Assembly: GCF_026151205.1 (NCBI RefSeq)
Contig: NC_087077.1
Coordinates: 9,169,983 to 9,229,982 of the forward strand
Length of the DNA stretch: 60,000 nucleotides
From: Bolinopsis microptera
Lineage: Eukaryota; Ctenophora; Tentaculata; Lobata; Bolinopsidae
Reading direction: 5' to 3'
Positions 13,001 through 25,100 of the stretch are shown piece by piece (positions within the stretch are counted from its first letter, which is position 1; each line of letters begins with the position of its first letter). The position numbers were made by a program, and so were the translations under genes. The notes beneath the pieces were generated by a model. The model searched no databases and was not told where the DNA came from. It saw only the letters and a list, made by a program, of their open reading frames with translations.

Positions 13001-15040
13001 CAAACCATCATAAAAACCAATTTTCGACCTCTCAAACCACTCACGCCACTCCCAGGGGCCAAGCCCATCACAAAATAGCTGAAATCATGGTCAAATCCCA
13101 TACAAATTCAGACTGAGAATCTTTACCCCCGTATGCGATTTATGTTCCGGGGTAGGTGGCCCATGTTTCAGTATAAAAATGGGTACTGCATATCCCAAAC
13201 CATCATAAAAACCAAGTTTCAACCTCTCAAACCACTCAGGCCGCTCCCAGGTGCCACGCCCATCCCAAAATTGCTGAAATCATGGTCAAATCCCATACAA
13301 ATTCAGACTGAGAATCTTTACCCCCGTATGCGATTTATGTTCCGGGGTAGGTGGCCCATGTTTCAGTATAAAAATGGGTACTGCATATCCCAAACCATCA
13401 TAAAAACCAAGTTTCAACCTCTCAAACCACTCAGGCCGCTCCCAGGTGCCACGCCCATCCCAAAATTGCTAAAATCCAGCTAAAATCCAGACTGAGAATC
13501 TTTACCCCCGTATGCGATTTATGTTCCGGGGTAGGTGGCCCATGTTTCAGTATCAAAATGGGTACTGCCTATCCCAAACCATCATAAAAACCAAGTTTCG
13601 ACCTCTCAACCCACTCAGGCCGCTCCCAGGGGCCACGCCCATCCCAAAATTGCTGAAATCCAGCTAAAATTCAGACTGAGAATCTTTACCCCCGTATGCG
13701 ATTTATGTTCCGGGGTAGGTGGCCCATGTTTTAGTATAAAAATGGGTACTACCTATCCCAAACCATCATAAAAACCAATTTTCGACCTCTCAAACCACTC
13801 ACGCCACTCCCAGGGGCCAAGCCCATCACAAAATAGCTGAAATCATGGTCAAATCCCATACAAATTCAGACTGAGAATCTTTACCCCCGTATGCGATTTA
13901 TGTTCCGGGGTAGGTGGCCCATGTTTCAGTATAAAAATGGGTACTGCATATCCCAAACCATCATAAAAACCAAGTTTCAACCTCTCAAACCACTCAGGCC
14001 GCTCCCAGGTGCCACGCCCATCCCAAAATTGCTGAAATCATGGTCAAATCCCATACAAATTCAGACTGAGAATTTTTACCCCCGTATGCGATTTATGTTC
14101 CGGGGTAGGTGGCCCATGTTTCAGTATAAAAATGGGTACTGCATATCCCAAACCATCATAAAAACCAAGTTTCAACCTCTCAAACCACTCAGGCCGCTCC
14201 CAGGTGCCACGCCCATCCCAAAATTGCTGAAATCCAGCTAAAATCCAGACTGAGAATCTTTACCCCCGTATGCGATTTATGTTCCGGGGTAGGTGGCCCA
14301 TGTTTCAGTATCAAAATGGGTACTGCCTATCCCAAACCATCATAAAAACCAAGTTTCGACCTCTCAACCCACTCAGGCCGCTCCCAGGGGCCACGCCCAT
14401 CCCAAAATAGCTGAAATCAAGCTAAAATTGAGACTGAGAATCTTTACCCCCGTATGCGATTTATGTTCCGGGGTAGGTGGCCCATGTTTCAGTATAAAAA
14501 TGGGTACTGCCTATCCCAAACCATCATAAAAACCAAGTTTCGACCTCTCAAACCACTCAGGCCGCTCCCAGGGGCCACGCCCATCCCAAAATTGCTGAAA
14601 TCCAGCTAAAATCCAGACTGAGAATCTTTACCCCCGTATGCGATTTATGTTCCGGGGTAGGTGGCCCATGTTTTAGTATTAAAATGGGTACTACCTATCC
14701 CAAACCATCATAAAAACCAAGTTTCGACCTCTCAAACCACTCAGGCCACTCCCAGGGGCAACGCCCAACCCAAAATAGCTGAAATCCAGGTCAAATCAAG
14801 ACTGAGAATCTTTACCCCCGTATGCGATTTATGTTCCGGGGTCCGGTAGGTGGCCCATGTTTTAGTGTAAAAATGGGTACCTACTACCTATCCAAAACCA
14901 TCATAAAAACCAATTTTCGACCTCTCAACTCACTCAGGCCACTCCCAGAGGCTACGCCTATCCCAAAATAGCTGAAATTCAGGTCAAATCAAGAATGAGA
15001 ATCTTTACACCTGTAGGGGATTTAAGTTCCGGGGTATTCT
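10025..15040 (+). repeat. Satellite array, plus-orientation arm (184/195-bp units)
   Basis: About 26 units, each marked by CCCCCGTATGCGATTTATG then TTCCGGGGTAGGTGGCCC. Measuring between successive CGTATG sites (10313, 10508, 10703, 10887, 11071, 11255, 11450, 11645 and so on to 14819) gives spacings of 195 or 184 bp, rarely 185. The 195-bp form carries an 11-bp segment in TGGTCAAATCCCATACAAAT. From 12935 the order 195-195-184-184 repeats (758 bp), and a 1680-bp copy relation links 11255 to 12935. Units at both edges (from about 10025, and 14819-15040) are diverged, typical of array margins. Open frames inside the array repeat with it and are not genes. Confidence 0.95.
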
Positions 15041-15425
15041 TTTTGGTATGACTTACTATCACCACTCATTCGAGGAATATGTTAAATCAAAGAATATTCA
15101 TGTTCATTTTTTTCGAATGAAGGTTCATTATCGCATTTTTTAAATAGTTTTGATAATCAGATCGAGCCAAATTTTATAGGATTGTATTTGGCCATTCAAA
15201 TTACGTTCGATCTGAAAAAATGAGAGTTGTAGCTTCTCAGATGTCCGAGATACGAGGCATAACGAGTTTATTCATTACGTGTGATCAGGTGATTGGATTA
15301 CCTGTTCAGGTGATTAGATGGCCCCGTTAAATTGCAAGGGAACCCAATCAAGGTGTCCTATCACATAATCACCCAATCAATTTTGTTTTAACGAGATACA
15401 TTCAATGCGTCATTTCAACTCCGAG
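15041..15425. other. Spacer between convergent satellite arms
   Basis: 385 bp of non-satellite, AT-rich sequence lies at the symmetry centre. It contains repeated GTGATNNNNTGATTNGATT-like words around 15280-15330 (GTGATCAGGTGATTGGATTA, then CAGGTGATTAGATGG) and their inverse near 15355-15385. No coding region or TIR is evident. Confidence 0.7.
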
Positions 15426-18400
15426 TCTGGATTTGTATGGGATTTGACCTGGATTTCAGCTATTTTGGGATGGGCGTGGCCCCTGGGAGTGGCCTGAGTG
15501 GTTTGAGAGGTCGAAACTTGGTTTTTATGATGGTTTGGGATAGGCAGTACCCATTTTTATACTAAAACATGGGCCACCTACCCCGGAACATAAATCGCAT
15601 ACGGGGGTAAAGATTCTCAGTCTGGATTTGTATGGGATTTGACCTGGATTTCAGCTATTTTGGGATGGGCGTGGCCCCTGGGAGTGGCCTGAGTGGTTTG
15701 AGAGGTCGAAACTTGGTTTTTATGATGGTTTGGGATAGGCAGTACCCATTTTTATACTAAAACATGGGCCACCTACCCCGGAACATAAATCGCATACGGG
15801 GGTAAAGATTTTCAATCTTGATTTTACCTGGATTTCAGCTATTTTGGGATGGGCGTGGCCCCTGGGAGTGGCCTGAGTGGGTTGAGAGGTCGAAACTTGG
15901 TTTTTATGATGGTTTGGGATAGGCAGTACCCATTTTTATACTAAAACATGGGCCACCTACCCCGGAACATAAATCGCATACGGGGGTAAAGATTCTCAGT
16001 CTGGATTTGTATGGGATTTGACCTGGATTTCAGCTATTTTGGGATGGGCGTGGCCCCTGGGAGTGGCCTGAGTGGTTTGAGAGGTCGAAACTTGGTTTTT
16101 ATGATGGTTTGGGATAGGCAGTACCCATTTTTATACTAAAACATGGGCCACCTACCCCGGAACATAAATCGCATACGGGGGTAAAGATTCTCAGTCTGGA
16201 TTTGTATGGGATTTGACCTGGATTTCAGCTATTTTGGGATGGGCGTGGCCCCTGGGAGTGGCCTGAGTGGTTTGAGAGGTCAAAACTTGGTTTTTATGAT
16301 GGTTTGGGATAGGCAGTACCCATTTTTATACTAAAACATGGGCCACCTACCCCGGAACATAAATCGCATACGGGGGTAAAGATTTTCAATCTTGATTTTA
16401 CCTGGATTTCAGCTATTTTGGGATGGGCGTGGCCCCTGGGAGTGGCCTGAGTGGGTTGAGAGGTCGAAACTTGGTTTTTATGATGGTTTGGGATAGGCAG
16501 TACCCATTTTTATACTAAAACATGGGCCACCTACCCCGGAACATAAATCGCATACGGGGGTAAAGATTCTCAGTCTGGATTTGTATGGGATTTGACCTGG
16601 ATTTCAGCTATTTTGGGATGGGCGTGGCCCCTGGGAGTGGCCTGAGTGGTTTGAGAGGTCGAAACTTGGTTTTTATGATGGTTTGGGATAGGCAGTACCC
16701 ATTTTTATACTAAAACATGGGCCACCTACCCCGGAACATAAATCGCATACGGGGGTAAAGATTCTCAGTCTGGATTTGTATGGGATTTGACCTGGATTTC
16801 AGCTATTTTGGGATGGGCGTGGCCCCTGGGAGTGGCCTGAGTGGTTTGAGAGGTCGAAACTTGGTTTTTATGATGGTTTGGGATAGGCAGTACCCATTTT
16901 TATACTAAAACATGGGCCACCTACCCCGGAACATAAATCGCATACGGGGGTAAAGATTTTCAATCTTGATTTTACCTGGATTTCAGCTATTTTGGGATGG
17001 GCGTGGCCCCTGGGAGTGGCCTGAGTGGGTTGAGAGGTCGAAACTTGGTTTTTATGATGGTTTGGGATAGGCAGTACCCATTTTTATACTAAAACATGGG
17101 CCACCTACCCCGGAACATAAATCGCATACGGGGGTAAAGATTCTCAGTCTGGATTTGTATGGGATTTGACCTGGATTTCAGCTATTTTGGGATGGGCGTG
17201 GCCCCTGGGAGTGGCCTGAGTGGTTTGAGAGGTCGAAACTTGGTTTTTATGATGGTTTGGGATAGGCAGTACCCATTTTTATACTAAAACATGGGCCACC
17301 TACCCCGGAACATAAATCGCATACGGGGGTAAAGATTTTCAATCTTGATTTTACCTGGATTTCAGCTATTTTGGGATGGGCGTGGCCCCTGGGAGTGGCC
17401 TGAGTGGTTTGAGAGGTCGAAACTTGGTTTTTATGATGGTTTGGGATAGGCAGTACCCATTTTTATACTAAAACATGGGCCACCTACCCCGGAACATAAA
17501 TCGCATACGGGGGTAAAGATTCTCAGTCTGGATTTGTATGGGATTTGACCTGGATTTCAGCTATTTTGGGATGGGCGTGGCCCCTGGGAGTGGCCTGAGT
17601 GGTTTGAGAGGTCGAAACTTGGTTTTTATGATGGTTTGGGATAGGCAGTACCCATTTTTATACTAAAACATGGGCCACCTACCCCGGAACATAAATCGCA
17701 TACGGGGGTAAAGATTCTCAGTCTGGATTTGACCTGGATTTCAGCTATTTTGGGATGGGCGTGGCCCCTGGGAGTGGCCTGAGTGGTTTGAGAGGTCGAA
17801 ACTTGGTTTTTATGATGGTTTGGGATAGGCAGTACCCATTTTTATACTAAAACATGGGCCACCTACCCCGGAACATAAATCGCATACGGGGGTAAAGATT
17901 CTCAGTCTGGATTTGTATGGGATTTGACCTGGATTTCAGCTATTTTGGGATGGGCGTGGCCCCTGGGAGTGGCCTGAGTGGTTTGAGAGGTCGAAACTTG
18001 GTTTTTATGATGGTTTGGGATAGGCAGTACCCATTTTTATACTAAAACATGGGCCACCTACCCCGGAACATAAATCGCATACGGGGGTAAAGATTTTCAA
18101 TCTTGATTTTACCTGGATTTCAGCTATTTTGGGATGGGCGTGGCCCCTGGGAGTGGCCTGAGTGGGTTGAGAGGTCGAAACTTGGTTTTTATGATGGTTT
18201 GGGATAGGCAGTACCCATTTTTATACTAAAACATGGGCCACCTACCCCGGAACATAAATCGCATACGGGGGTAAAGATTTTCAATCTTGATTTTACCTGG
18301 ATTTCAGCTATTTTGGGATGGGCGTGGCCCCTGGGAGTGGCCTGAGTGGGTTGGGAGGTCGAAACTTGATTTTTATGATGGTTTGGGACAGGTACTAACT

Positions 18401-18450
18401 ATTTAAAACCCTAAACCTGTTCCAAATACCCCGGAACACAAATCGCATAC
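15426..18450 (-). repeat. Satellite array, minus-orientation arm (184/195-bp units)
   Basis: The same satellite as the left arm in reverse orientation, about 16 units. Successive CATACG sites (15598, 15793, 15977, 16172, 16367, 16551, 16746, 16941, 17125, 17320, 17504, 17699, 17883, 18078, 18262, 18446) are 195 or 184 bp apart. The order 195-195-184 (574 bp) repeats across 15977-17125. Units are nearly identical to each other, more so than in the left arm, which implies more recent homogenisation. The last unit, near 18380-18450, is diverged. Confidence 0.95.
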
Positions 18451-18454
18451 AGGG

Positions 18455-18520
18455 GTGAAATCGCATACAAATCGCATACACAAATCAAGGAAACGTGCTC
18501 TCCCAGCACTGTGATAGATC
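18455..18520 (-). repeat. Array-edge sequence, inverted copy of 9840-9905
   Basis: Just outside the right arm the sequence reads AAATCGCATACAAATCGCAT, then a stretch with GGAAACGTGCTCTCCCAGCAC. The reverse complement of 9840-9905, outside the left arm, reads AAATCGCATACAAAATCGCA, then GGGAAACGTCTTCTGAGTGC. The match extends beyond the satellite motif itself, so the outer edges of the two arms are also inverted copies of each other. Confidence 0.65.
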
Positions 18521-18849
18521 GGAATGCCTGCATCTGTCCTACTCCTAGCTGTTCTCCGTGTGGGTAAACCATGATAACGATATTCAATATGATCATAACC
18601 AATTAGTGTGTCAATTTCAACCATTTTATGGTGCATGCAGCGTGTTTGAGAACACCACAGAAGAAAAATGATCCATAGGAATGACCGGGTAACAGTAAAC
18701 ATTAGGTGCGCCAATTATTGTGTCCACATTACAGTGATCAGTAGATTCCTGTCATCATAAAGTATGAACAACCACACGCACCAACGTTATAATGTAAAGA
18801 GATTAGAATTCATACCATGTTATTTTATCACATTACCTGTACTAAAGGG

Positions 18850-19160
18850 GTTATTGTCATGTGTTTTCGATTATCGTGCGATATCAGTGCGACATAACAA
18901 TTATCGTGCGATGACAGTACGACATCACAATTATCGTGCGATAAAAAAACGATCCTGCGATAATCACGCGTTTATCGTCAAGTACCGCGATAATCGTGCA
19001 CCACAAACGATAATCGTCTCGCATGCGATAAACGCGCGATAATCGTTGCAAGATTAAAATCTGCGAAATGGTCAATATTTTCCACCGTGGTATATACAAA
19101 AATATCAAAACGCGCGCATATTTTGCGTAGATTTATGGGAAATTTTATATCCGCGCGTTC
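18850..19160. repeat. Dispersed repeat with TTATCGTGCGAT words
   Basis: Several copies of ATTATCGTGCGAT followed by CAGTRCGACATMACA lie in tandem at 18870-18945, then more scattered CGCGATAATCG words. It is related to the copy at 3110-3345 in the opposite orientation. It lies downstream of the last FERM exon seen in the window. Confidence 0.5.
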
Positions 19161-19198
19161 CAGACAAGGCATTCCAAAAATCTCAAAATTGAGCTTAC

Positions 19199-22100
19199 CA
19201 TTTCAAACGTGCTTGGTTTTTTGTTTTCGATCTCTAACCAGAGGAATTTACCGTCATGTTTCATGGTAACGATATTCACCCACCTGCAAGAATAACATAA
19301 ATTATTGGTATGCACAATATCGGGAAGTATCACGACCACTAAATATAACTCAACAATCAACTGCAACATGGACGATTCCTCTTAATAAGTTTATAAATAT
19401 GAGTAACTTTCGAAGCATCAATCTCGGAAATAATGTATAAATAATTTTCACTCCGCAAAACTTACTTGAAAAGTATGAGGTTATCTAATTTGTTGTGCTT
19501 TATAAATACCCCGTTGTGGCCTGCACCAATATTGAACGTTGACCCTGACTTGTCCTGAAAATGAATTTCAAACTCAATAAAAAAGTAATTTTTCTTACCC
19601 CAAATATTCATAGCAAGGCAACTCCGATAGACTAAAATTATGTCCTGTTATTATATACGTAGGACCTTTGTTATAGCTGTATGAGAAAGCGAGTGCGACT
19701 CTAGCTAAAATATCGTCACAGTAATCATTTATTTTACTACTCGCGTTTACTAAATTGTAGTAGCAGGAGCCATTGTAGCTGCCAGAAATAGATACAAGTT
19801 ACTCAACCTACGATTCTGTTGAGTTTTGACATTGACGTTATTATTCAAAACAATCTGCGCTTAGCTAGCTTTTGAATGAAGATTGAGGTCATTTGATCAT
19901 TAAACTGTCAAAAAGATTCTTTATTTGATAGAATACATCCTTCATATCATACACTGTGTTACAGCATTGCAATAAACAGGGTGTCCCAAAAAAGCCCCCA
20001 AGTGACTTTTGATAGAAACTCGCCTCAAATTTGACTTTATGATTTGAAACTTCTCAAATCATATGGCATAATTCTCTAAAACCGGTTTTTTCAAAATTTC
20101 ACGGCAAAATCCATCTGGAACCTGTTCATTTGGCCCATTAACTTTTGCCAGATTGGTACTGAGCCGCTGCTGATCACATTGTATTGTTGAAATCTAGTAC
20201 AAGGTGTCGAGAATCTGAAACAATCATTCAGGAGCTGTGATCCACCCTGTCAACTAACAGTGTTAACAGCTGCAGGATCAGCTCGCTAATCACCTTATTA
20301 ACTGATTAGGTGCCCGGTACTCAGCTGCATGCTGTCAGCAGCTTTGTTAAATGTTAAAGCCAATCAAGCACTCAATGAGCACATCAGCACATGACAATCG
20401 CAATAAATTGCTCATTACACGACTCCTGTGACCAAGCAAACGAGCTGGTGATACAAGATTGAAGATCAGCATCACATTATTTTCAATTTGGAACCAAGAT
20501 CAAGGCGATAGCATACAAAATTACCGAGATATCAGATAATTTTTTAAAAGCGTCATGATGCTGCCAGACCCCACTCGAATGAACTTGAGGTCTAAAAAAT
20601 GTTTTCTCCAACTCTGGAGGTCATACCCTACAGCCTCTCAAACGGCTCTTGAGTTATTAACACTGGGAGTTTTGTTTTTGGGACACCCTGTAGTCTGTAA
20701 CCGACTAAACATGCCATTAACCTACAGGAGCAGATTTATCTCCGTCCACTATTAGTCTCTGAAAGTTTAAGGTTTGACAAAAAGTTTGACAAAATATATT
20801 TAAAAAATATATACCATTCACCACCACATAAGGTATTAATTATTAAATTACCGAAAAATAAGGTATTATTTTTCGGTGAAATGAACCAGTTCACCGCTCA
20901 TAGTTTAAAATAAAAATCCCGTTAAATTAAAGTTTCCATAACACCTGAATTTAGTTTCCATTACATAACACCACCTTGCAACACTCTTGACTCCTGATCA
21001 CACAAACTCACAAATAAATTGTATTGCATTTCATTTCATCTCATTAACTAGATTAAGAAAATTCCTTGGAACATCTAGAATCGCAATTCGCATTACATTT
21101 CTGAACATTCCGCATTACGTAGGAAGTACTCTTAAAATCTAACTTCACACGTTACACAACATTTTCCGAATAATTAGGTATTTTCGAATATAATTGTAGG
21201 CTTGAATTTCAAATAAATGTCAGAAATACTGTCGACAGATAAAGGTCCATGCCCTCTTGAAAAAGCCAGATCTTAGTGCCAGCTGGTGCACAGAAAATAG
21301 TGCATATTGCAAATAGGACAAATTCTAACATCCAATAATGATAAATTAACTAATTAGATAATTAGTTGGTAAAATATTATTCAAAGACATACCTTGGTGG
21401 GATAGTAATCTACTCCGCAGTCGTGGAGACCCTGTGATCTATCCAGAAACTCTACTTGAGACTCAACTGATCGCATTCCTCTGAAACAAAAACAATCATA
21501 GAATATTAAGTTAAATTGTAACTGGACACTAGCAATAAACGAAAGTCAAAATATTCGTTAAATTATTGTTTTACTTCAGATGGATCGTGCTCGGACATTT
21601 CGCGGAATATCGGTCTCGATATAATGGATTGCACCAGCAGATGATTTTACAAACACTCACCATTCGCAAAATAAGGAAGTAAAAATGTGTCTTATACCAA
21701 CTAATTACGTTAAAGGCCTCAGAGTTTGGTATGTGCTACCAAAGTAATAAATAAGTTCATTTAACAAACTTACGATAACTTTTCATACTCCATGACTATA
21801 TTATCAATCATAGTGCTGTTGTTCTTCGAATATCTCTGCAGAGAAAATAGAGCATTAGTTAAAATGTCAGTACCAATGAAATGAACTTGTCTTTAAAAAA
21901 ATCCTTTACGAAGGACCTGAAAATAAAACACAAGGAGGCCTCATACAAAAGGGAGATCTCATACAAAACATGGCCTAGATCTTTATAATGCTCTTACGCT
22001 TGGTATGCAGTCTGCTTGTCTGATAAAGTCAGCATCATGTACCATTGGGTCATAGTTACCTCCATCAGCTGCAAATAAGGAGTTTAATAAATTGTTATGG

Positions 22101-25100
22101 AAAAGTATTGAGAAAATGGAAGATTTTCAGACCAGATATAAAAAAACCTTGTCACGTATTATTGGGTACCTTGTAGAATGAGCGCTGAGAGGGACACCGC
22201 GGTTGTGGGATCAGTCATTAGGTTACCCTTGATAACATCATCACGAATATGGGTGAAATACGAGTAGCTGCGGAATGTAAAACACACATTTAGTAAACCG
22301 TGATATTGTTTTTAGAACGTTCATTTTCGGTTAGATCTAGATGTCTATGTTTTAGTTACTACGTATGTGCACTGACTTTTGGCACCCCCTGTATAAGACA
22401 TGCCTATTATTATATCTGTTTGATTATACGAACCCATAATGTACTGACAATGCGAGGGAAACTTTTAAACTTTATCACAGTACTTACATTTATATCCGAT
22501 ACCTAACAATTTTCTAGTCCTAAGCAATGTAACATACCAAAGGAATTAAGATACAATATATGTAAGGAAGAAAAATGTGAACAGTAGGAATAATTAAATC
22601 ATTTAGAAAATAAGATTTCTCACATTCTAATAATGTTTGAGTATTTGGGAATTGGGCGTCCACATTTCACGATAGGAGGGGATATATGACGCTATAACAA
22701 TGACTACATATAAAACGTCATCAGCCTCTTCGGAGTCTTAAGCATATAAATTAAACAAAAGAATAACCAACTAAATTATCGTTTCAATATCATAATATTC
22801 TGCAGATTATGGAGAATATTTTGTGTAATTTCGTTAACATGACCTTAAATTAGTTTAGATCAAAGGAAAACTGGTTAAAAGGTATATTTATCAGTGCGTA
22901 GTATCAGATATAACTGATCGCTGAACCTACACAGAATAATGTAAAATATGTAATACTTACATGATATTATCATCTGATATCCTGGTCAGATCCGGAGGGA
23001 AGAATCTGATCTTGAAATCCAAAACTTTAACCACTTCTATCCACTTTTTGCCACACACCTGCCTGATTGTTTCCTCGTTTTCCATCCAGAAATTGCTTCC
23101 ATCTCGTTTAAGTCTCACTCCGAAATATGCTGGCTGAAATACCAGAAGTCAGGATACAGTGATGTCATAATGATAAGCTGATAAATGAAATAGCACGTAA
23201 GCAGCATCATAGAATATTGCGAAATATGGAGGGTGCACGATAGCTTCAGTATTCATTTCACATTTCAACAGGTGTGACTATCACAATAAATGTTACTATC
23301 AGAGTACCAGAATGCTCGGAGAGAGAGAGAGAGATCTCGTGACGTCATTTTGCATTATATATGCAGCTATAGTGACGTTAACTATTAATTGGGAGCTCCC
23401 CTCATCGAAGAGAAGAAGGTTCGCTCAACAGCTGTCTTATTGTCGCGGAGTAGGGATGGAACCTAATTATTCAGGTGGGTGATATACAATGTGACACACA
23501 AGGGCTAAGTAGAAGCTCCGTGTATCAGAACACACACTCTCTCTCCCCCCGAACAACTTAAACTTGGATACTTTCCAAAGAATCTCCGCTCAGCACTGCT
23601 TGAGCTTTGGACGTTAAACACTGGCATTTATTTGAACACTGTTAACCCTGGCACTTGTTTCCCGGTTAAAACCCTAAAAGTTTCAGTAAGTGTAAAACAG
23701 TAGCTCAAATCTAGATGGTAATTACGAACTGTATAATATATCGTGCTATTTTAAACATGATTTAACATCTTCTCACAGGATACAGGATACTATTAGGATA
23801 CTATCAAGCTAAATATATCCCTCATATATCAGAATATCAGACGTTATAGCACGCTGCAGACAAGTGACCTGTTAACATCATGACTTTTTTCAGCACAGTT
23901 TACGTGTTCCTCACACCAAGCCTGTCACGAATCACGCCTTAAAACACTTACTTCATCCGGTGAAAACATCCTATATTTGGATTTTGGAGAGATATAATGT
24001 GAATATTTTTAGGATATTACTGCGCTAATTTTGTGGACAAATTGTATGTGTCGACAAACCATGTGCATTTATATTATATATAATATGTAATATATAAAAT
24101 GTAAATATATAGATACCGGGATATACCGTTAGAAATTCTCCTAATTCCACGTCCGTACGAGACTAGCATAACTTTGAACTGCTTTTGTTAAACATTGCCG
24201 TCACTGAAGTAACATCGGTAACATCGGTATCTCATTAGTACCTGACATATTGTGATATCTGGGCGTCTCGCTATTCATAGAATCTAGAATATTTTATGTT
24301 CACATTGTAAATGCCATTCAAAATATAAATCTAAGAACTACAGACAGGATATTGGGTGTCCGGCCGTGTTTCGTGGGATCTGGGTAAACATATCTGGAAT
24401 TTCTGGATTTTAAGATGAGTAGTTAAAATACATGATTTTACAGGTTGGAGAAAGCGAGATGTATGCCGATCTCTGAGAAGGTTAAATGCCAACAGCCTGC
24501 TGAGCAAACTCATCAAATTCTTTGCATAGAATGATACATAACTCGACCATTTGAACAAAGTACAAGCAAATATGGTGTCTCCAGTTTCCGGTGAAGAAAA
24601 GCTTTTTATGGCCCAATAACCCATTACTTGCCTTCAGGCTGGGTATGCTTGCTTTAAATGAACTCTATTTTGGTCCTGAGTTTGGCAAGGAGTCTTTAAT
24701 GCAGTGCATGGTATAATCGCTCAGTTAAAAGCAATGTGTGGAGACGTGAGAGCTTATTTTGTGAAATGTAGATTTTAAGATTTTAGAATTATAATTCGTA
24801 TTTTCTGAACCTATCTGTATTTTCAGGAACCAGTAAGAAGCTTTGCTTCTTCTCATAAACAAGCCGCATATCAGAACTAAGGAGGCAAGCAAGGTTTTCC
24901 TAATGGTATGGCATTATGACCTCCAATCACGTGTTTTGGTGCCGTACGGGGGCCTGTACGTGCTTTTAGTCACTATACAATAAACATATTATTATCTATT
25001 CATACCTATTACCTTCCTGCGCCCTATTTTGTATAATAATATAATATACCCACATTGTTTCAGCTACTATTCAAACCTAAATTAGGTCAAGACCGGAAGG

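Noticed and set aside
11453-14849. Repeated 116-, 78- and 62-residue open frames with identical sequence
   Set aside because: They are the satellite unit read in frame; their recurrence follows the 758- and 1680-bp repeat periods and shows no codon-level constraint.
19145-19369. Read-through of the last FERM exon into ECLVWNARI as the F3 helix
   Set aside because: It loosely resembles the expected helix, but a consensus donor GTAAGC lies at the exon end and a premature stop follows, so intron read-through is more likely.
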